Assembly (NCBI GenBank): GCA_944739405.2
Contig: OX123191.2
Location: 2,708,830 to 2,772,829 of the forward strand
Direction of reading: 5' to 3'
Length of the DNA: 64,000 nt
Origin: Euclidia mi
Lineage: Eukaryota; Arthropoda; Insecta; Lepidoptera; Erebidae
The position numbers and the translations under genes are program-made. This document shows positions 10,243 through 20,754 of the stretch, piece after piece (positions within the stretch are counted from its first letter, which is position 1; each line of letters begins with the position of its first letter). A model generated the notes under the pieces. It was not told the origin of the DNA and did not search any database. It worked only from the letters and a program-made list of their open reading frames with translations.

Positions 10243-10837
10243 AATTTTTTTAAATGAGTGTTGCATTTCTTATCATTATCAACAACGGTCATGATACCAC
10301 ATGTCTGTTTTAAAGAGTGGCCTCGGTTTTTCCAGGTTCTACTATTCCGAAGGTCGGTGTAAAACATGTTGATATTCACAAGGGTTACTTTGTAACCCAA
10401 ATTAATGTACTAGCTGACCCGGCGAACTTCGTACCGCCTAACAGTCGATTCCTTAATTTTATTTTTAAATTTTCTCTCCGTAAGCACCATCCTCATACAT
10501 CAAGGAACAATATAAAAAAAGAATTAGCGAAATCGTTTCAGCTGCTCTCGAGATTTGCGCTTAGCAACACATTCAGCGATTCATTTTTATATTATAGATT
10601 TAATGCATTACCATTACAATTACCCACCCAATACGAAATTCACCTTTATTTTTATTTTTTTAATTATTTTTTGTTTTACTTCTTGCACTACAAAAATGTG
10701 GTACATAGGCGGACTTAATGCCTTAGGCATTCTCTACCAGTCAACCTAGGGTGGTTAACATTAGATGATAATGTGAGTAATGATATTAGAATAATACTTG
10801 AATAATTATAATACAAAACATATATATATATATATAT
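10243..10837 (-). repeat. Third copy of the palindrome's inner region
   Basis: Directly abutting the right arm, this segment is the reverse complement of about 6104-6683. It contains the end of the unrecognised frame, a complete Helitron (10410-10598) and one copy of the 118-bp unit, then a short AT run at 10821-10836. The junction at 10243 shows only a few bases of shared AT sequence, suggesting joining by microhomology or template switching. Confidence 0.85.
10410..10598 (-). mobile_element. Complete 189-bp non-autonomous Helitron
   Basis: Same element as 6327-6515 on the opposite strand, with CTAG at 10410-10413 and the TC start at 10597-10598 (GA on the plus strand). Confidence 0.85.
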
Positions 10838-12250
10838 TTACATCCTCATGTTGATTTGGCGGGTTTTACCGATGATGTTGCGTCCGACTGACTTGTTGCG
10901 TCCTGTATACGGACGCAAGATTGACCATCTCTCAAATTCAGCCAGGAGCCAAAGATCAAAAGATCTGTACAATGCATGGGAAATATTGGCATGGACGTAG
11001 TTTTGTCACGGGAGTGAATTTCAGCGTATTTTTTAGTTTCGCAGTGAGCCGCGCGAATTTTTGAGGCCGCTACTGAGAGATGTATATTAATGACGTATAT
11101 TCATTATTTTGGCTACATACATCATGTCGATAATGTTGCTTCCGTAATACTTATTCAGTATTATAAAAGTTTTTATCGATTCTAATTAGCGATTTAATTG
11201 CGTCCAACAAAACAGTGGAAATGCGGAGATGGCGAGTGTGAGTGGGCGGAGTTAGCACGCGGGTTGCAACCTGTTAGAGGCCCGCGGCGTGATTTTGTTT
11301 ACACCGTTTTGACTAGCCGGCCGGGACGGATGCAAAAACTCTTGTGATGTGAAATGGAAGTAAAATAACCAGCAACATGAAAAGAAGTGCCAGGATACTT
11401 TTATTAGCAAGTTACTTGTATCATTAAGTTTAATTAAAATGATTAATAGGTAATAGGTATATGTTTTTTTAAGTAAATAACTTCTAATCAAATTTTAAGC
11501 TGAGAGTAAATATCGGTGTACAGTTAGTTATAATTTTTTGAATGTGGGTATGGCTATAATTATCGTCGGAAATGTATGCCCGTATTGATATCATTGTGTT
11601 CCTACCTACTATATTTATATGTATCTATTTACTTACTTATTATGTACCTAATAATTGTGCGCTGTTATGATGTGATAATAAACGAATTCATATTTATTGA
11701 AAATATACCAAGAAATGTTGAGCATGTTTTGTTTACGTAACTCGTACTTCCTTCAATAAAACATTTTTTTTTGCTGAATTAGGTAAAGCTATCAACAAAA
11801 GCTTTACATATAATTGACAATAATAAACATAACTATCAAACAATGTAACAACATTTTTTCTTTAAGTGTCTTACAAATGCACCCTGCATTTGTAAGAAAA
11901 ACTAATTTTCACCTCATTTTTTTTACGCATTATTAAACGGTTTTATTTAGCTTGACCAGTTTATTTGTTTGTTTGTTTGTTTGGGTCAAATTAACAACAA
12001 CAATATGTCTGTATTGTTGATTGACTTGATTGAATCGTGAAAAAATGTGAAAAGTCCATGAGTCAAATTGGGCTCAGTGTCCAACAGAGTTATGGCATAT
12101 GCCATTGTAAAGGATTGTGTTCGTACTAAAATTGTTACTACCAGCACCACCTTCAATTCCATTGCAGAAAAAAGATATGCACTTAAATAGATTTTGTAGA
12201 AAAATACAATTGTTAGTCATAAAACTGTTATAGTAACAATATATTCATAC
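10838..12250. other. No recognisable gene
   Basis: AT-rich sequence without a supported coding region. Minor features are a GC-richer patch near 11215-11340, a short palindrome around 10905-10920 with GCGTCC/GGACGC, and a (TTTG)4 run near 11966-11984. Confidence 0.6.
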
Positions 12251-12258
12251 TTTAAAAT

Positions 12259-12502
12259 CAGTGTCGTAGCTAGCTTGGGTGGCACCCGGGGTGGAAGTTG
12301 TCGGTCGACCGTTTTCTTTTATTTTTGTCGATACCTAACAATTACGGGCTAACTGCCCCCGAATCGTAGTGCTGAGCTAGTGCCTATGTTTTTTTATATG
12401 TTTATACATTGTTCTTAAAGTCGAGCTTAGGGTGGCACCCCAAAAAGGGTGACATCCGGGGTGGACCACCCCCGTCGCCCCCTCTCCCTTCCTACGCCAC
12501 TG
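12259..12502. mobile_element. hAT-type MITE with 8-bp TSD
   Basis: The ends are CAGTGTCGTAG on the left and, read inward from the right, CAGTGGCGTAG. A perfect 8-bp duplication TTTAAAAT flanks it at 12251-12258 and 12503-12510. CAGTG-type ends with 8-bp target duplications are the signature of hAT transposons. GC-rich subterminal sequence (GGTGGCACCC, GGGGTGG) is repeated in inverted orientation inside. At 244 bp it has no transposase and would be mobilised in trans. Confidence 0.85.
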
Positions 12503-12655
12503 TTTAAAATAATGGTAAACAATAGATGCGCTTGCGCCCGTGTGATTTACAACACTCTCCTTCCCTCTCACACCTCTCGAACGTCTGCCCGGGCGCCCGT
12601 CTGCGCTCAGTCAGTCGACTCGTGATTCTCACGGTGTTATCTGTGTGTCCTTAAA

Positions 12656-12796
12656 ACAGGACGGGTTAGAAGTACCCTGAACCGAAGAGCATGCATGAGG
12701 AATGTGATGGGAGTGAATGAAGCAATAGAGATATGTCAGGATCTTTGCAAATGGCGTTCCTTAGTCTCTGTCTATCCCTCCGGGAAACAGGCGTGA
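12656..12796 (+). pseudogene. LINE ORF C-terminal fragment
   Basis: An open stretch with no start codon of its own encodes a segment with TLNRRACMRN, a NEAIEICQD block and then KWRSLVSVYPSGKQA before TGA at 12794-12796. The WRSLV-type ending with a preceding CMRN block resembles the carboxyl end of LINE polyproteins in Lepidoptera. The final codons and 3' sequence (CCGGGAAACAGGCGTGAGTA) are also found at the 3' end of the family A SINEs, marking this LINE type as their probable partner. Only about 46 residues remain. Confidence 0.55.
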
Positions 12797-13373
12797 GTAT
12801 ATGTATGTACGTTATCTGTGTGTTTTCGTGTATCCTCTCGGCACATTCATTTTAATCCACCGGCAGGTCACCTAACCGATATTATTATTGATATTGATTG
12901 AAATGTTAATAACAATATTTTTAAATGTTAGCAGCAGTTTTATTTTTATGTATTCTTTGCACATGGAATTAAAACTAGTTAAAGATGTGAAACAACAAAA
13001 ACTACAATGCCATAACAGCATTACTTTGCAAGATTATAGTTTATTTATGGTAGGAGAAAAATATTTATAGCAAAATAACCCCATGGATTCTTCGCAAAAA
13101 TGAGTTTATATCTTTATATTGAGTGCTTTACAAGTATATTTAAAGTGGTCTTATCTCTGTTGGTGGGTGAGACCAGGCTTCATACATTTTTGCCCATGGT
13201 CCTTTTATGATTGATGATGATGATTGATGAGACCATAGTCTTAAAATAGTACTTAATAACTCGGCAAAAATAAAGCTTGATGGTATTACCGAAATAATTA
13301 TTTTCTTCTTGATGCTTCCTTGGTTGGGCCCCTTGATGGCCCTTGGTTACTTCCGTTGATGCCACCTTGGTTA
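12797..13373. other. No gene; imperfect short tandem motif at the right end
   Basis: AT-rich sequence with no supported coding region. From about 13310 to 13372 the motif CCTTGATG/CCTTGGTT recurs several times in degenerate form, and again after the next MITE near 13553. Confidence 0.5.
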
Positions 13374-13524
13374 TAGGCCGCGCCACACAGTTGGCGGATG
13401 TTAAATAAGCTACAAGTTGCGCAATATCCAATCAACGCGCAGCTTTATGTGAGGTTCAGTCAGGATTGGATATTGCGCAGCTTGTAGCTAACTTCACATC
13501 CGCCAACTTGTATGGTGCGGCCTA
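13374..13524. mobile_element. Short MITE with ~60-bp inverted arms
   Basis: The left arm begins TAGGCCGCGCCACACAG and includes TTGGCGGATG; the right arm ends with CATCCGCCAAC and GCGGCCTA. The arms also share GGATATTGCGCA-type sequence near the centre (13405-13432 and 13463-13490). Total length is 151 bp. Target duplication is not clear, so the superfamily is open. Confidence 0.7.
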
Positions 13525-13699
13525 AACGTCCCTTATTATTTTCTAGTTGCTTCCCTTGATGCCTCTCCCGATATCATCTGGTTGTCTTTATATATTTTTG
13601 TACTCGTCTAACCTGTTATGATGATCGTGGAGTAAGTGAGTCAGTTGTCGGTGACTAATTATTTTTCACCAAAGTTGGCACACAACCGATTTTAATCGT

Positions 13700-13938
13700 G
13701 TACAAAATTCGAATAGTTCACTCGAGTTGACATATTTATATATATTTTTAATTATTCTTAATTTTTTCAAAAACAGCTCAGCTGATTTCGATAAAATTTG
13801 AAAGGGACCAACTTTGAAGCATGACCTGTGAAAACAAAGAACCATTGAAAACGGTTCCTTATTGGCGGAGTAATCCGTGGAATAAACATACAAAAAAAAC
13901 ATAGAGTTGAATTGATAACCTCCTTCTTCAAGTCGATT
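13700..13938 (+). repeat. Dispersed repeat ending CTTCAAGTCG
   Basis: Contains the phrases AACAGCTCAGCTGATTTCGA and ends with AACCTCCTTCTTCAAGTCG, the same kind of end as the repeats at 40876-41192. Class is uncertain; it is a widespread non-coding repeat type in Lepidoptera as I remember it. Confidence 0.4.
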
Positions 13939-14055
13939 ACAAATCAAATAACTTTGACTAGCAATATAATTCTTAAACTACTAGTACGATTTAAATGAAA
14001 TTTGGAAATGTATCTCGTCATACGATATTCTCTTAGTTAGGTACTAAACATTCAG

Positions 14056-14583
14056 ATGTCTAGGTTATCCATATGGACTAAATTGGACCTGAAACCCGAC
14101 ATCCTAAGATCGGAGATAGTAACGGCCATTGGATCGTTAAAAACTAACAAAGCGTCAGGTCCGGATCAAATTACAGCTGAAGTGTGCTCTCGGTGGCTCT
14201 GGGTGAAAAAGGTGTTGACACAATGCACAACATCTGCAACCACGTATGGCAGAACGGCGAGTGCCCCAAGGCTTGGACTCAGTCGATCATCCTTCCACTA
14301 CATAAAAAGGGTTCGACCAAAAAATGTGATAACTATCGCACACTCGCTTTAATTTGTCACGCAAGCAAAGTCCTGTTAGACATCATAAACAACCGGGTCC
14401 GGTATTATCTTGACTGGCAGATCCCGCAAGAACAGGCCGGTTTTGTCAAGGGAAAAGGCACGCGTGAACAAATATTAAACGTCAGACAAATTGTGGAAAA
14501 ATGCTACGAGTTCGACACACCTGTCATAATATGCTTCGTCGACTATAGTAAGGCATTTGACTGTGTCGACTGGGACTGTCTAT
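14056..14583 (+). pseudogene. RTE-like LINE reverse transcriptase, 5' portion
   Basis: Two overlapping frames (14056-14205 and from 14184) together encode the fingers part of an RTE-type reverse transcriptase. The first frame has KTNKASGPDQITAEV. After a frameshift the second has the GECPKAW block, LPLHKKGSTKKCDNYR, the EQAGF/GKGTREQI block and motif A, FVDYSKAFDCVDW, with its catalytic Asp intact. The frame is then cut at about 14583 by a minus-strand Jockey-like LINE and resumes at 16381 (WRVLSELGV). The endonuclease domain is absent, so the copy is 5'-truncated or starts outside the recognised part. Confidence 0.85.
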
Positions 14584-15103
14584 TTTTATTTATTTATTTA
14601 GGTTTACTAACAAATGTAACAGTAATACAAGCAAATATTATAAACATCTTACGTAGATATCTAGAGTAACAGTTACATCCAATTATAAGCAAACATCACT
14701 TACATTTACAATAACAAACATAAGTAAGTATTACTAATAACAAGTTAAAACAAAGTACGGATTACAGTTCAGTTTTTTTTTACATACCATACCTTTTCCT
14801 GATACAAAAATTCGCCAAATATACAGAAATAAAAATACATTTATAAGAAAGCATTACATTTTATAGTTTTGCGATATTTAGTAAGAGAGTCAGCAAATAT
14901 ATCAACATCGTGATTGCAGAGGTTAAGTAGCTTGCACATGCGAGGGACGGGAGAGGTAGAGCCTAAAACAGTTCTTCTGGGTCGCGGATAAAGGAGACTG
15001 ATGTATACTATAGGATATTTGTATGGCACTCTAAAATTTATTCTATGAAGGAGTTGTGTACAGTCGATTTTGTTGAGGACAAGATTATATAAGAAAACCA
15101 GGT

Positions 15104-15433
15104 CTAAATATTTTCTTCTCTTTTCAAGTGTTTCCATGCCGTAATTTTAAGTTTATCCTGATAAGAAACCATTCTTGGGAAACGCGAGGGCGACAAGTGC
15201 CACAGAAATCTTTTTTGAATTCTTTCTAGCCTTAAAATGTGATCGGCATAATGCGGTCGCCAAACAACACTACAGTATTCTAAATTACTTCTCACAAAAC
15301 TTTTGTATAATAAAAAAATTGTATGAGGCTTGCGAAAATCCTTTCCATTTCTTATAATAAAGCCCAGAGATCTAGATGCTTTCCTAATGATAATTTCCAA
15401 ATGAGGAACAAAGTTTAACTTTTTGTCTAACAA
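15104..15433 (-). pseudogene. Jockey-like RT C-terminal region
   Basis: This 109-residue frame contains LDKKLNFVPH, LGFIIRNG and the SNLEYCSVVWRPHY block, which in Jockey-clade elements lies between the RT core and the carboxyl end. A frameshift near 15137 passes the reading to 14841-15137, which ends in KYRKTIKCNAFL, similar to the carboxyl ends of related elements. Confidence 0.75.
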
Positions 15434-15523
15434 AACGCCTAAATCTCTAACACAATCACATTCATTTAATTCTACGCCGTTGATCGAGTATTTTGATGTT
15501 ATTTCGTTAATCTTACGAGTGAA

Positions 15524-16002
15524 TATTTTCTTGGGTGTACGCGAATGTTACACATTGAAATTAAACTACAGTTTACGGATTTTATCGCGTTATATTGGTT
15601 TCACTGTTAATACATTTAAACCGAATGATCTAGAAACTACGTTTTTATTACTAGCCGACGTTTCGAATTCTTTACAGGATTCATGTTCACGGCAGACTGA
15701 GGTGGTATTTGTCTTTGTCTTGAATTTAAAAGACGAAGATGTCACGAAGACATCAAGACACAGTGAGCACATTCTGCGTAGATAGTAACACCAATAGTTG
15801 AAAAATGTTCGGGTACTTTGAGATAACTTTTAAATTCAAGACAAAGACAAATACCACCTAAGTCTGCCGTGAACATGAATACTGTAAAGAATTCGAAACG
15901 TCGGCTAGTAATAAAAATGTAGTTTCTAGATCATTCAGTTTAAATGTATTAACAGTGAAACCAATATAACGCGATAAAATCCGTAAACTGTAGTTTAATT
16001 TC
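15524..16002. mobile_element. 479-bp fold-back insertion flanked by 15-bp repeats
   Basis: The Jockey-like frame is interrupted by 479 bp bounded by a perfect 15-bp direct repeat AATCTTACGAGTGAA (15509-15523 and 16003-16017). Deleting the insert and one repeat restores the host reading FTRKINEITSK. Inside, two inverted arms of about 180 bp run from 15554 to 15732 and from 15827 to 16005, beginning ATTGAAATTAAACTAC. About 30 bp at the left (TATTTTCTTGGGTGTACGCG) have no inverted partner. A 15-bp duplication is longer than usual for cut-and-paste elements. Confidence 0.8.
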
Positions 16003-16380
16003 AATCTTACGAGTGAACTTCATAAACTGACATTTATTTGGATTCAATTGCATACCATTGTTATTACATCATAATTATAGACAACGAATCCAGATCTTTC
16101 TGAAGAAGTAGGGCCTCATTAAGTGACTCTACAGTCTTAAAGAGTTTAAGGTCATCTGCGATTAGCAGGGGTGTAGCATAGTGAAAGCAGTCCGGTAGGT
16201 CATTGATAAACATATTAAATAATAAAAGCCCTAAGTGTGATCCTTGAGGCACTCCTGAAGTTATGGAGAGTTTGGATGATTTGAAGCCATTCAATACAAC
16301 CCTGAAGTCACGATAGCTTAACTATGATTTTAGCCACTTGTAGATTGGTCCACCAAATCCGTACATACATAATTTTTCTA

Positions 16381-17437
16381 TGGAGGGTCTTATCAGAACT
16401 GGGTGTACCTCATCACTTGATTGCACTTTTGCAATCTTTATATCACAAGAACCAAGGTGTGGTTAGGATTGACGGTACAAAATCTAAACCATTCAGTTTT
16501 GAAAAAGGAGTTTGACAAGGCTGCATCCTTTCACCCATCCTATTCAATATATACGGTGAATATATAGTGAGGCGTACTTGCGATAACTGGGAGGGAGGCA
16601 TCACCGTTGGTGGACGCAAAATCTGTAATTTGCGTTATGCAAACGACACCGCCTTGCTAGCGTCAGATGACGCCGAGATGATCACCTTACTGGATAGGAT
16701 GGAGCGCATCAGCGGTGAACTAGGACTCTCGATAAACAGGTCCACAACGAAGATCATGGTCATAGATCGCACAGGCAAGCTTGAGCCTACTGGGTCACTC
16801 AATTTAGAGACGGTTAACAGCTTTATTTACCAGGGTTCAAGCATTAGTAATAATGGTTCTCGTGAATCTGAGGTGCGAAGAAGGATCGGGATGGCAAAAG
16901 GAGCCATGGCACAGCTGTCAAAGATATGGCAAGAATATCTCTCTGAAAACCAAGATCAATCTTGGACTCACTCTGGTGTTCTCCATATTCTTGTATGGCG
17001 CAGAGACATGAACCTTGAAGAAAGCTGACCGTGATGGCATTGATGCTTTCGAGATGTGGTGCTGGAGGAAGATGCTGGGCATCCCCTGGACAGCACACCG
17101 CACCAACGTATCGATCATACAGGAGCTCAAGATCCAGACGAGACTTTCCACCATCTGCCTGCGCAGAGTTCTAGAATACCTCAGGCACATTGTGAGGAAA
17201 GACAGTGATAACTTATAAAAGTTAATAATCTCTGGCAAAGTGGAAGGAAAAAGACCGAGAGGCAGAAGCCCGATACGTTGGGCCGACCAGATCAGCACGA
17301 CTCTTAACACCACGGTATCGTGTACTGTGGTGCTAAGAGTCGTGCGGATCGCTCTCCACTCGGCAGCAGATAGGAATAGATGGCGGAAAGTGGTCCGCAA
17401 TAGATACCCCATGATGTTTGTTATAGACCATCACTAG
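16381..17437 (+). pseudogene. RTE-like LINE reverse transcriptase, 3' portion
   Basis: Continuation of 14056-14583. It reads through LLQSLYHKNQGVVRI, a stop in place of Arg in the GVRQGC motif (16513-16515), then LSPILFNIY. The catalytic box is RYANDTALLAS, with Asn where the family has the first Asp of ADD (16642-16644). Frameshifts near 17000 and 17218 separate YQGSSIS/GMAKGAMAQL, the DAFEMWCWRKML block and the RGRSPIRWADQI..NRWRKVV end. A 51-bp inverted micro-duplication lies at 17295-17345. The protein would be inactive. Confidence 0.85.
17295..17345. repeat. 51-bp hairpin inside the LINE reading frame
   Basis: GCACGACTCTTAACACCACG is followed after a few bases by its near-exact reverse complement ending CTAAGAGTCGTGC. 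It adds about 15 residues between RWADQISTTL and ALHSAADRNRW relative to the usual layout, so it looks like a local inverted duplication. Confidence 0.75.
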
Positions 17438-17639
17438 CAAAAAGAAGTGAGATCTCAACAAAAACATTGCATGTAAAAAGAACAACAACTCGAGCAACAG
17501 TTCTTCAGTATATAGTTGTGAGATCAAATATGGTAACTAATGGTACCTGAAACGGTCATGACGGCTGGAACACGAGAGTGAACGGTATCGATAAATATTT
17601 ATTAGTTTAGGAGGAAGCAGCACTCTCAACACAATATAT

Positions 17640-18625
17640 GGACTACATACAGAAAATATATTCGGTATCAATATAACCTCTAATGTAGTAGGAAGTCATT
17701 TAATTAATGGAATGCTTATAAAGGAATGCTTAGGGATTTAGGTGTGTTATTCGACGACCAATTATCATTTCGCGATCAATACACTGACATAACGAATAGA
17801 TCATTGAAACTCCTCGGCTTCATAGCTAGATCTACGATAGGTTTCAAAAGTCCTCGCAGATTTATACTACTTTACTATAATCTAGTTAGAAGCATATTGG
17901 AGTACTGTTCAGCTGTATGGTCACCTTGCTATGCAATACATTCTGATAGAATAGAAAGTGTACAAAGAAAGTGTGTCAGATGGATAGCCTACAGGTATGG
18001 CTTCTCAAGGACGTATCCTATGCTGATCGGTTGTCTAAATTTAAAATGACCCCCCTACATGTACGGCGCAAGCAACATGACTTAATTGGGCTTCAAAGAA
18101 TTCCACACAATGGCATAGATTCTTCCACTTTGCTTTCCCTCATTGATATTAACACTAGGCACAACACAAGATCACCGAAAACATTTATACTTAGTGTATA
18201 TAAGAATAATACATCTTACTATAATCCTATCATAAGAATGTGCCGCCTCTACAACGAAATATCAGCCAACAATGCTGATATTGACATCTTCGACTCACGA
18301 TTTGCCGTTTATAAGAGAAGGATTCTGGCCTCGTCTTTCTAAATCTTGTATTAATTTAAGATTTTTGTTTTCATTTTAAAACTTCTCCAACTGTATTTTG
18401 TACACATGCTATAGTTTGCTTAAATTTGTTATATCAAAATTAGTGTATTACCTACATTTTTGGATGTCATTGTAACAACATAGTTATCTTATAACTTTAA
18501 AAATGCATATCATGTTTTGTGATTACGCTAGGGTTTCAATCTGTACTAAACTCATATCTACAAGGTTATATCCATCATGTTTTGATTGTTACCTGTTGTA
18601 ATATCCTTAATAAATAAATAAATAT
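17640..18625 (+). mobile_element. Jockey-like LINE 3' fragment
   Basis: Frames 17726-18049 and 17971-18342 together encode MLRDLGVLFDDQLSFRDQ, the GFIARSTIGFKSPRRF block, SILEYCSAVWSPCY, and after a frameshift the C-terminus ending FAVYKRRILASSF and a stop at 18340. A roughly 260-bp 3' untranslated region ends in AATAAATAAATAAATA (18608-18624). It is related to, but clearly diverged from, the minus-strand copy at 14584-16380. The RT core is missing, so this is a 5'-truncated insertion. Confidence 0.8.
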
Positions 18626-18839
18626 TAAATACAGAAAAAATATGCGGAACCGATATAAACCTAAATTTAGATGGATGCAGGAAAATCTGTAATACACATA
18701 GAACATATTCAGAAATATACAATGCGTCACATTATTTCCATTATGAACGGACGCCAGAAACCAGCGAGAATTATTTGAAATTGAATATCTTCATTTCGTG
18801 TTTAATCAAAATTTCTTGTTGATAATGGAATTCATATGA

Positions 18840-20555
18840 CAAAAAATAACAGTAAACAATAGAACCATAACGTATCCTGCTCTGATAGCAAACAGCTTTA
18901 ATGACTTTTTTATAGATAAAATCCAACCGGTTCCCATGTCATGCACACAACCTGCTTCTGCAATACCCAGTAAAAATTATTCTATGTTAATGGCCCCTAG
19001 TACACCTCAGAACATTTTAAGCATTATAAAAAACCTAAAAAATACCAATAGCGTAGGTTATGATGGCATCTCCACTAAAATTATTAAATTAGTTGGTAGC
19101 CTTATCTGTAACCATCTTAGTCACATACAAAATTTATGCATAAGTCAAGGAGTATTTCCGGAACGATTGAAAGTCGCCATTGTCAAACCAATTTATAAAA
19201 AAGAAAACAAAGACCTCATGTCAAACTACCGGCCAATAGCACTATTACCTACATTTTCGAAAATCTTTGAGAAATACATCCATAGGGAAGTATATAGTTA
19301 CTTGGCACATTCCAGTGTCATCTCTAAAGAGCAGAAGGGTTTTAGGAAAAATATGTCTATCAATATGGCCATCTATGACTTTTTACATCAAACAATAGTA
19401 AACATGGACAAGAGAAACCCTGTGTGTGCGGTGTACTGCAATATGACGCAGGCATTTGATCATGTGGACCATACAATCCTAAAAACTAAGCTTTATCGTT
19501 ATGGTATCAGAGGTAACATCCTAGATTTGCTTATGTCATACATGACCAATAGAAAACAATATACGGTAATCGAAGGAATTGATTATAATGACAAAAAACA
19601 ATTTACAAGTATTTCACACGAACGGACTGTAACGTATGGAGTCCCACAAGGGAGCGTGCTACGTCCATTAATATTTATTATTTACATTAACGATCTTCCC
19701 AGATCAACTGAGCAACCTATGACCCTATTTGCTGACGACAGCACACTAATAGTACCTTGTAAGTCACTTGATCACTACGAACGTGATATTAACCACGCAT
19801 TTTCGGCAATAATAGACTGGATGCACAATAATAATTTAAAAATAAATTTCAAAAAAACCCATGTCATGCACTTTAGCCAAAGACCGAAAAATAATCAGCT
19901 TAAAGTACAGTACAAAAATGATAAGATAAGTGATGTAGATAATGCAAAGTTTCTCGGATTAGTCATCGATAAACAGTTGAACTGGAAAGCTCATATTGAA
20001 GAGTTATCCAAAAAAATCAGCACCCGATCATATGCGCTTTATAAACTTGTTCCATTAGTTAATTTACCAGCCTTACTGACTGCGTACCATGGCCTCTTTG
20101 AACCCATACTACGATATGGCATCATATTCTGGGGCAATTCTGTCCACAAATTAAATGTGTTCAAACTACAAAAGAGGTGCATAAGAACCATGTTTGGGCT
20201 ACAAGTCACAGACACTTGCAAACCACACTTTGTACAACACAACATCTTAACGTTACCGAGCCTATATATTTATGAAACTGCAGTGTTCGTAAAAACTAAC
20301 CCACACCTCTTCCCAAAAATGTCAGACGTAACCTTTCGCAGTCGCCGTGATGGCCATAAATTATGTATGCACACTGCAAATACAACACTGTTAACCAAAA
20401 GTATTTTCTGTCTGGCTCCAAAAATCTATAACAGATTACCTAATCCATGTAAGACCCTCAATGTAACACAATTTAAACAATTTATAAAGACACTCCTGAC
20501 TGCCAAATGTTATTATACTATTGATGAATTTCTTAATGATAAAAGCATTATGTAA
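18840..20555 (+). pseudogene. CR1/Jockey-group LINE reverse transcriptase, nearly intact
   Basis: An uninterrupted frame from a TGA at 18837 to TAA at 20553. The first Met is at 18936, but the in-frame upstream part reads ANSFNDFFIDKIQPVP, a conserved linker, so the true protein began further upstream. Numbering from Met 18936: YRPIALLP at 98-105, motif A NMTQAFDHVDH with Asn169 where the catalytic Asp is expected, GVPQGS at 235-240 followed by VLRPLIF (Arg for the usual Gly), and FADD at 265-268. The thumb and C-terminus end DEFLNDKSIM. Despite the long frame, the Asp-to-Asn change suggests it is inactive. The endonuclease is absent. Confidence 0.85.
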
Positions 20556-20754
20556 TGTGCTTACTGCCTACTAATTGTGACTTGTATATTAACTTTTAAC
20601 ATTGTGTAAATTGGGACATAATTATTATTACTTTAATTGACATTATTATTTTTTTCTTTGATATTTCGTAGGCTTTATTGACATTGATATGATATTAATT
20701 AATATTACTATAACTGACATTATTATTTTTTCTTTGATATTTTTGAAGGCTTAA
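20556..20754 (+). repeat. LINE 3' UTR with internal duplication
   Basis: AT-rich 3' untranslated sequence in which TGACATTATTATTTTTTTCT and the following TTTGATATTT...GGCTT...TTGA appear twice, about 90 bases apart. It joins the next, diverged LINE copy without a clear boundary. Confidence 0.5.

Larger units (their letters stand above)
6344..10243 (-). repeat. Right arm of 8.2-kb palindrome
   Basis: Reverse complement of 2000-5899. The outer boundary is sharp: homology to the left arm ends at GAACATTAATGA (about 10243), where the sequence switches to a third copy of the inner-arm region. Small differences from the left arm, such as CENC versus CEKC in the unrecognised frame, argue that the arms are not simply the same read copied twice, though they do not exclude an assembly fold-back with sequencing errors. 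Confidence 0.9.
14584..16380 (-). mobile_element. Jockey-like LINE inserted in the RTE-like LINE
   Basis: A minus-strand, 5'-truncated non-LTR element. It opens at the 16380 side with YGFGGPIYKWL, then SGVPQGSHLG and a changed catalytic box (LIADD instead of YADD) in 16064-16294. After an internal insertion it continues with FTRKI, CDCVRDLGVLLDKKLNF, the LEYCSVVW block (15104-15433) and the C-terminus 14841-15137. A TTTATTTATTTATTTA stretch at 14582-14601 is its A-rich 3' tail. Its removal rejoins the host RTE frame (DWDC L/WRVLSELG) cleanly, which defines the insertion precisely. Confidence 0.85.

Noticed and set aside
2000..10243. Interpretation as a single giant fold-back transposon
   Set aside because: The outer edges fall inside older elements and show no common termini or target duplication, so a duplication event is more likely than a mobile element.
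17645..18685. Similarity between the two flanks of the Jockey-like 3' fragment (ATACAGAAAATAT phrases)
   Set aside because: About 45 bases look ~80 per cent alike, but gaps and AT-richness make this unsafe as a target duplication.
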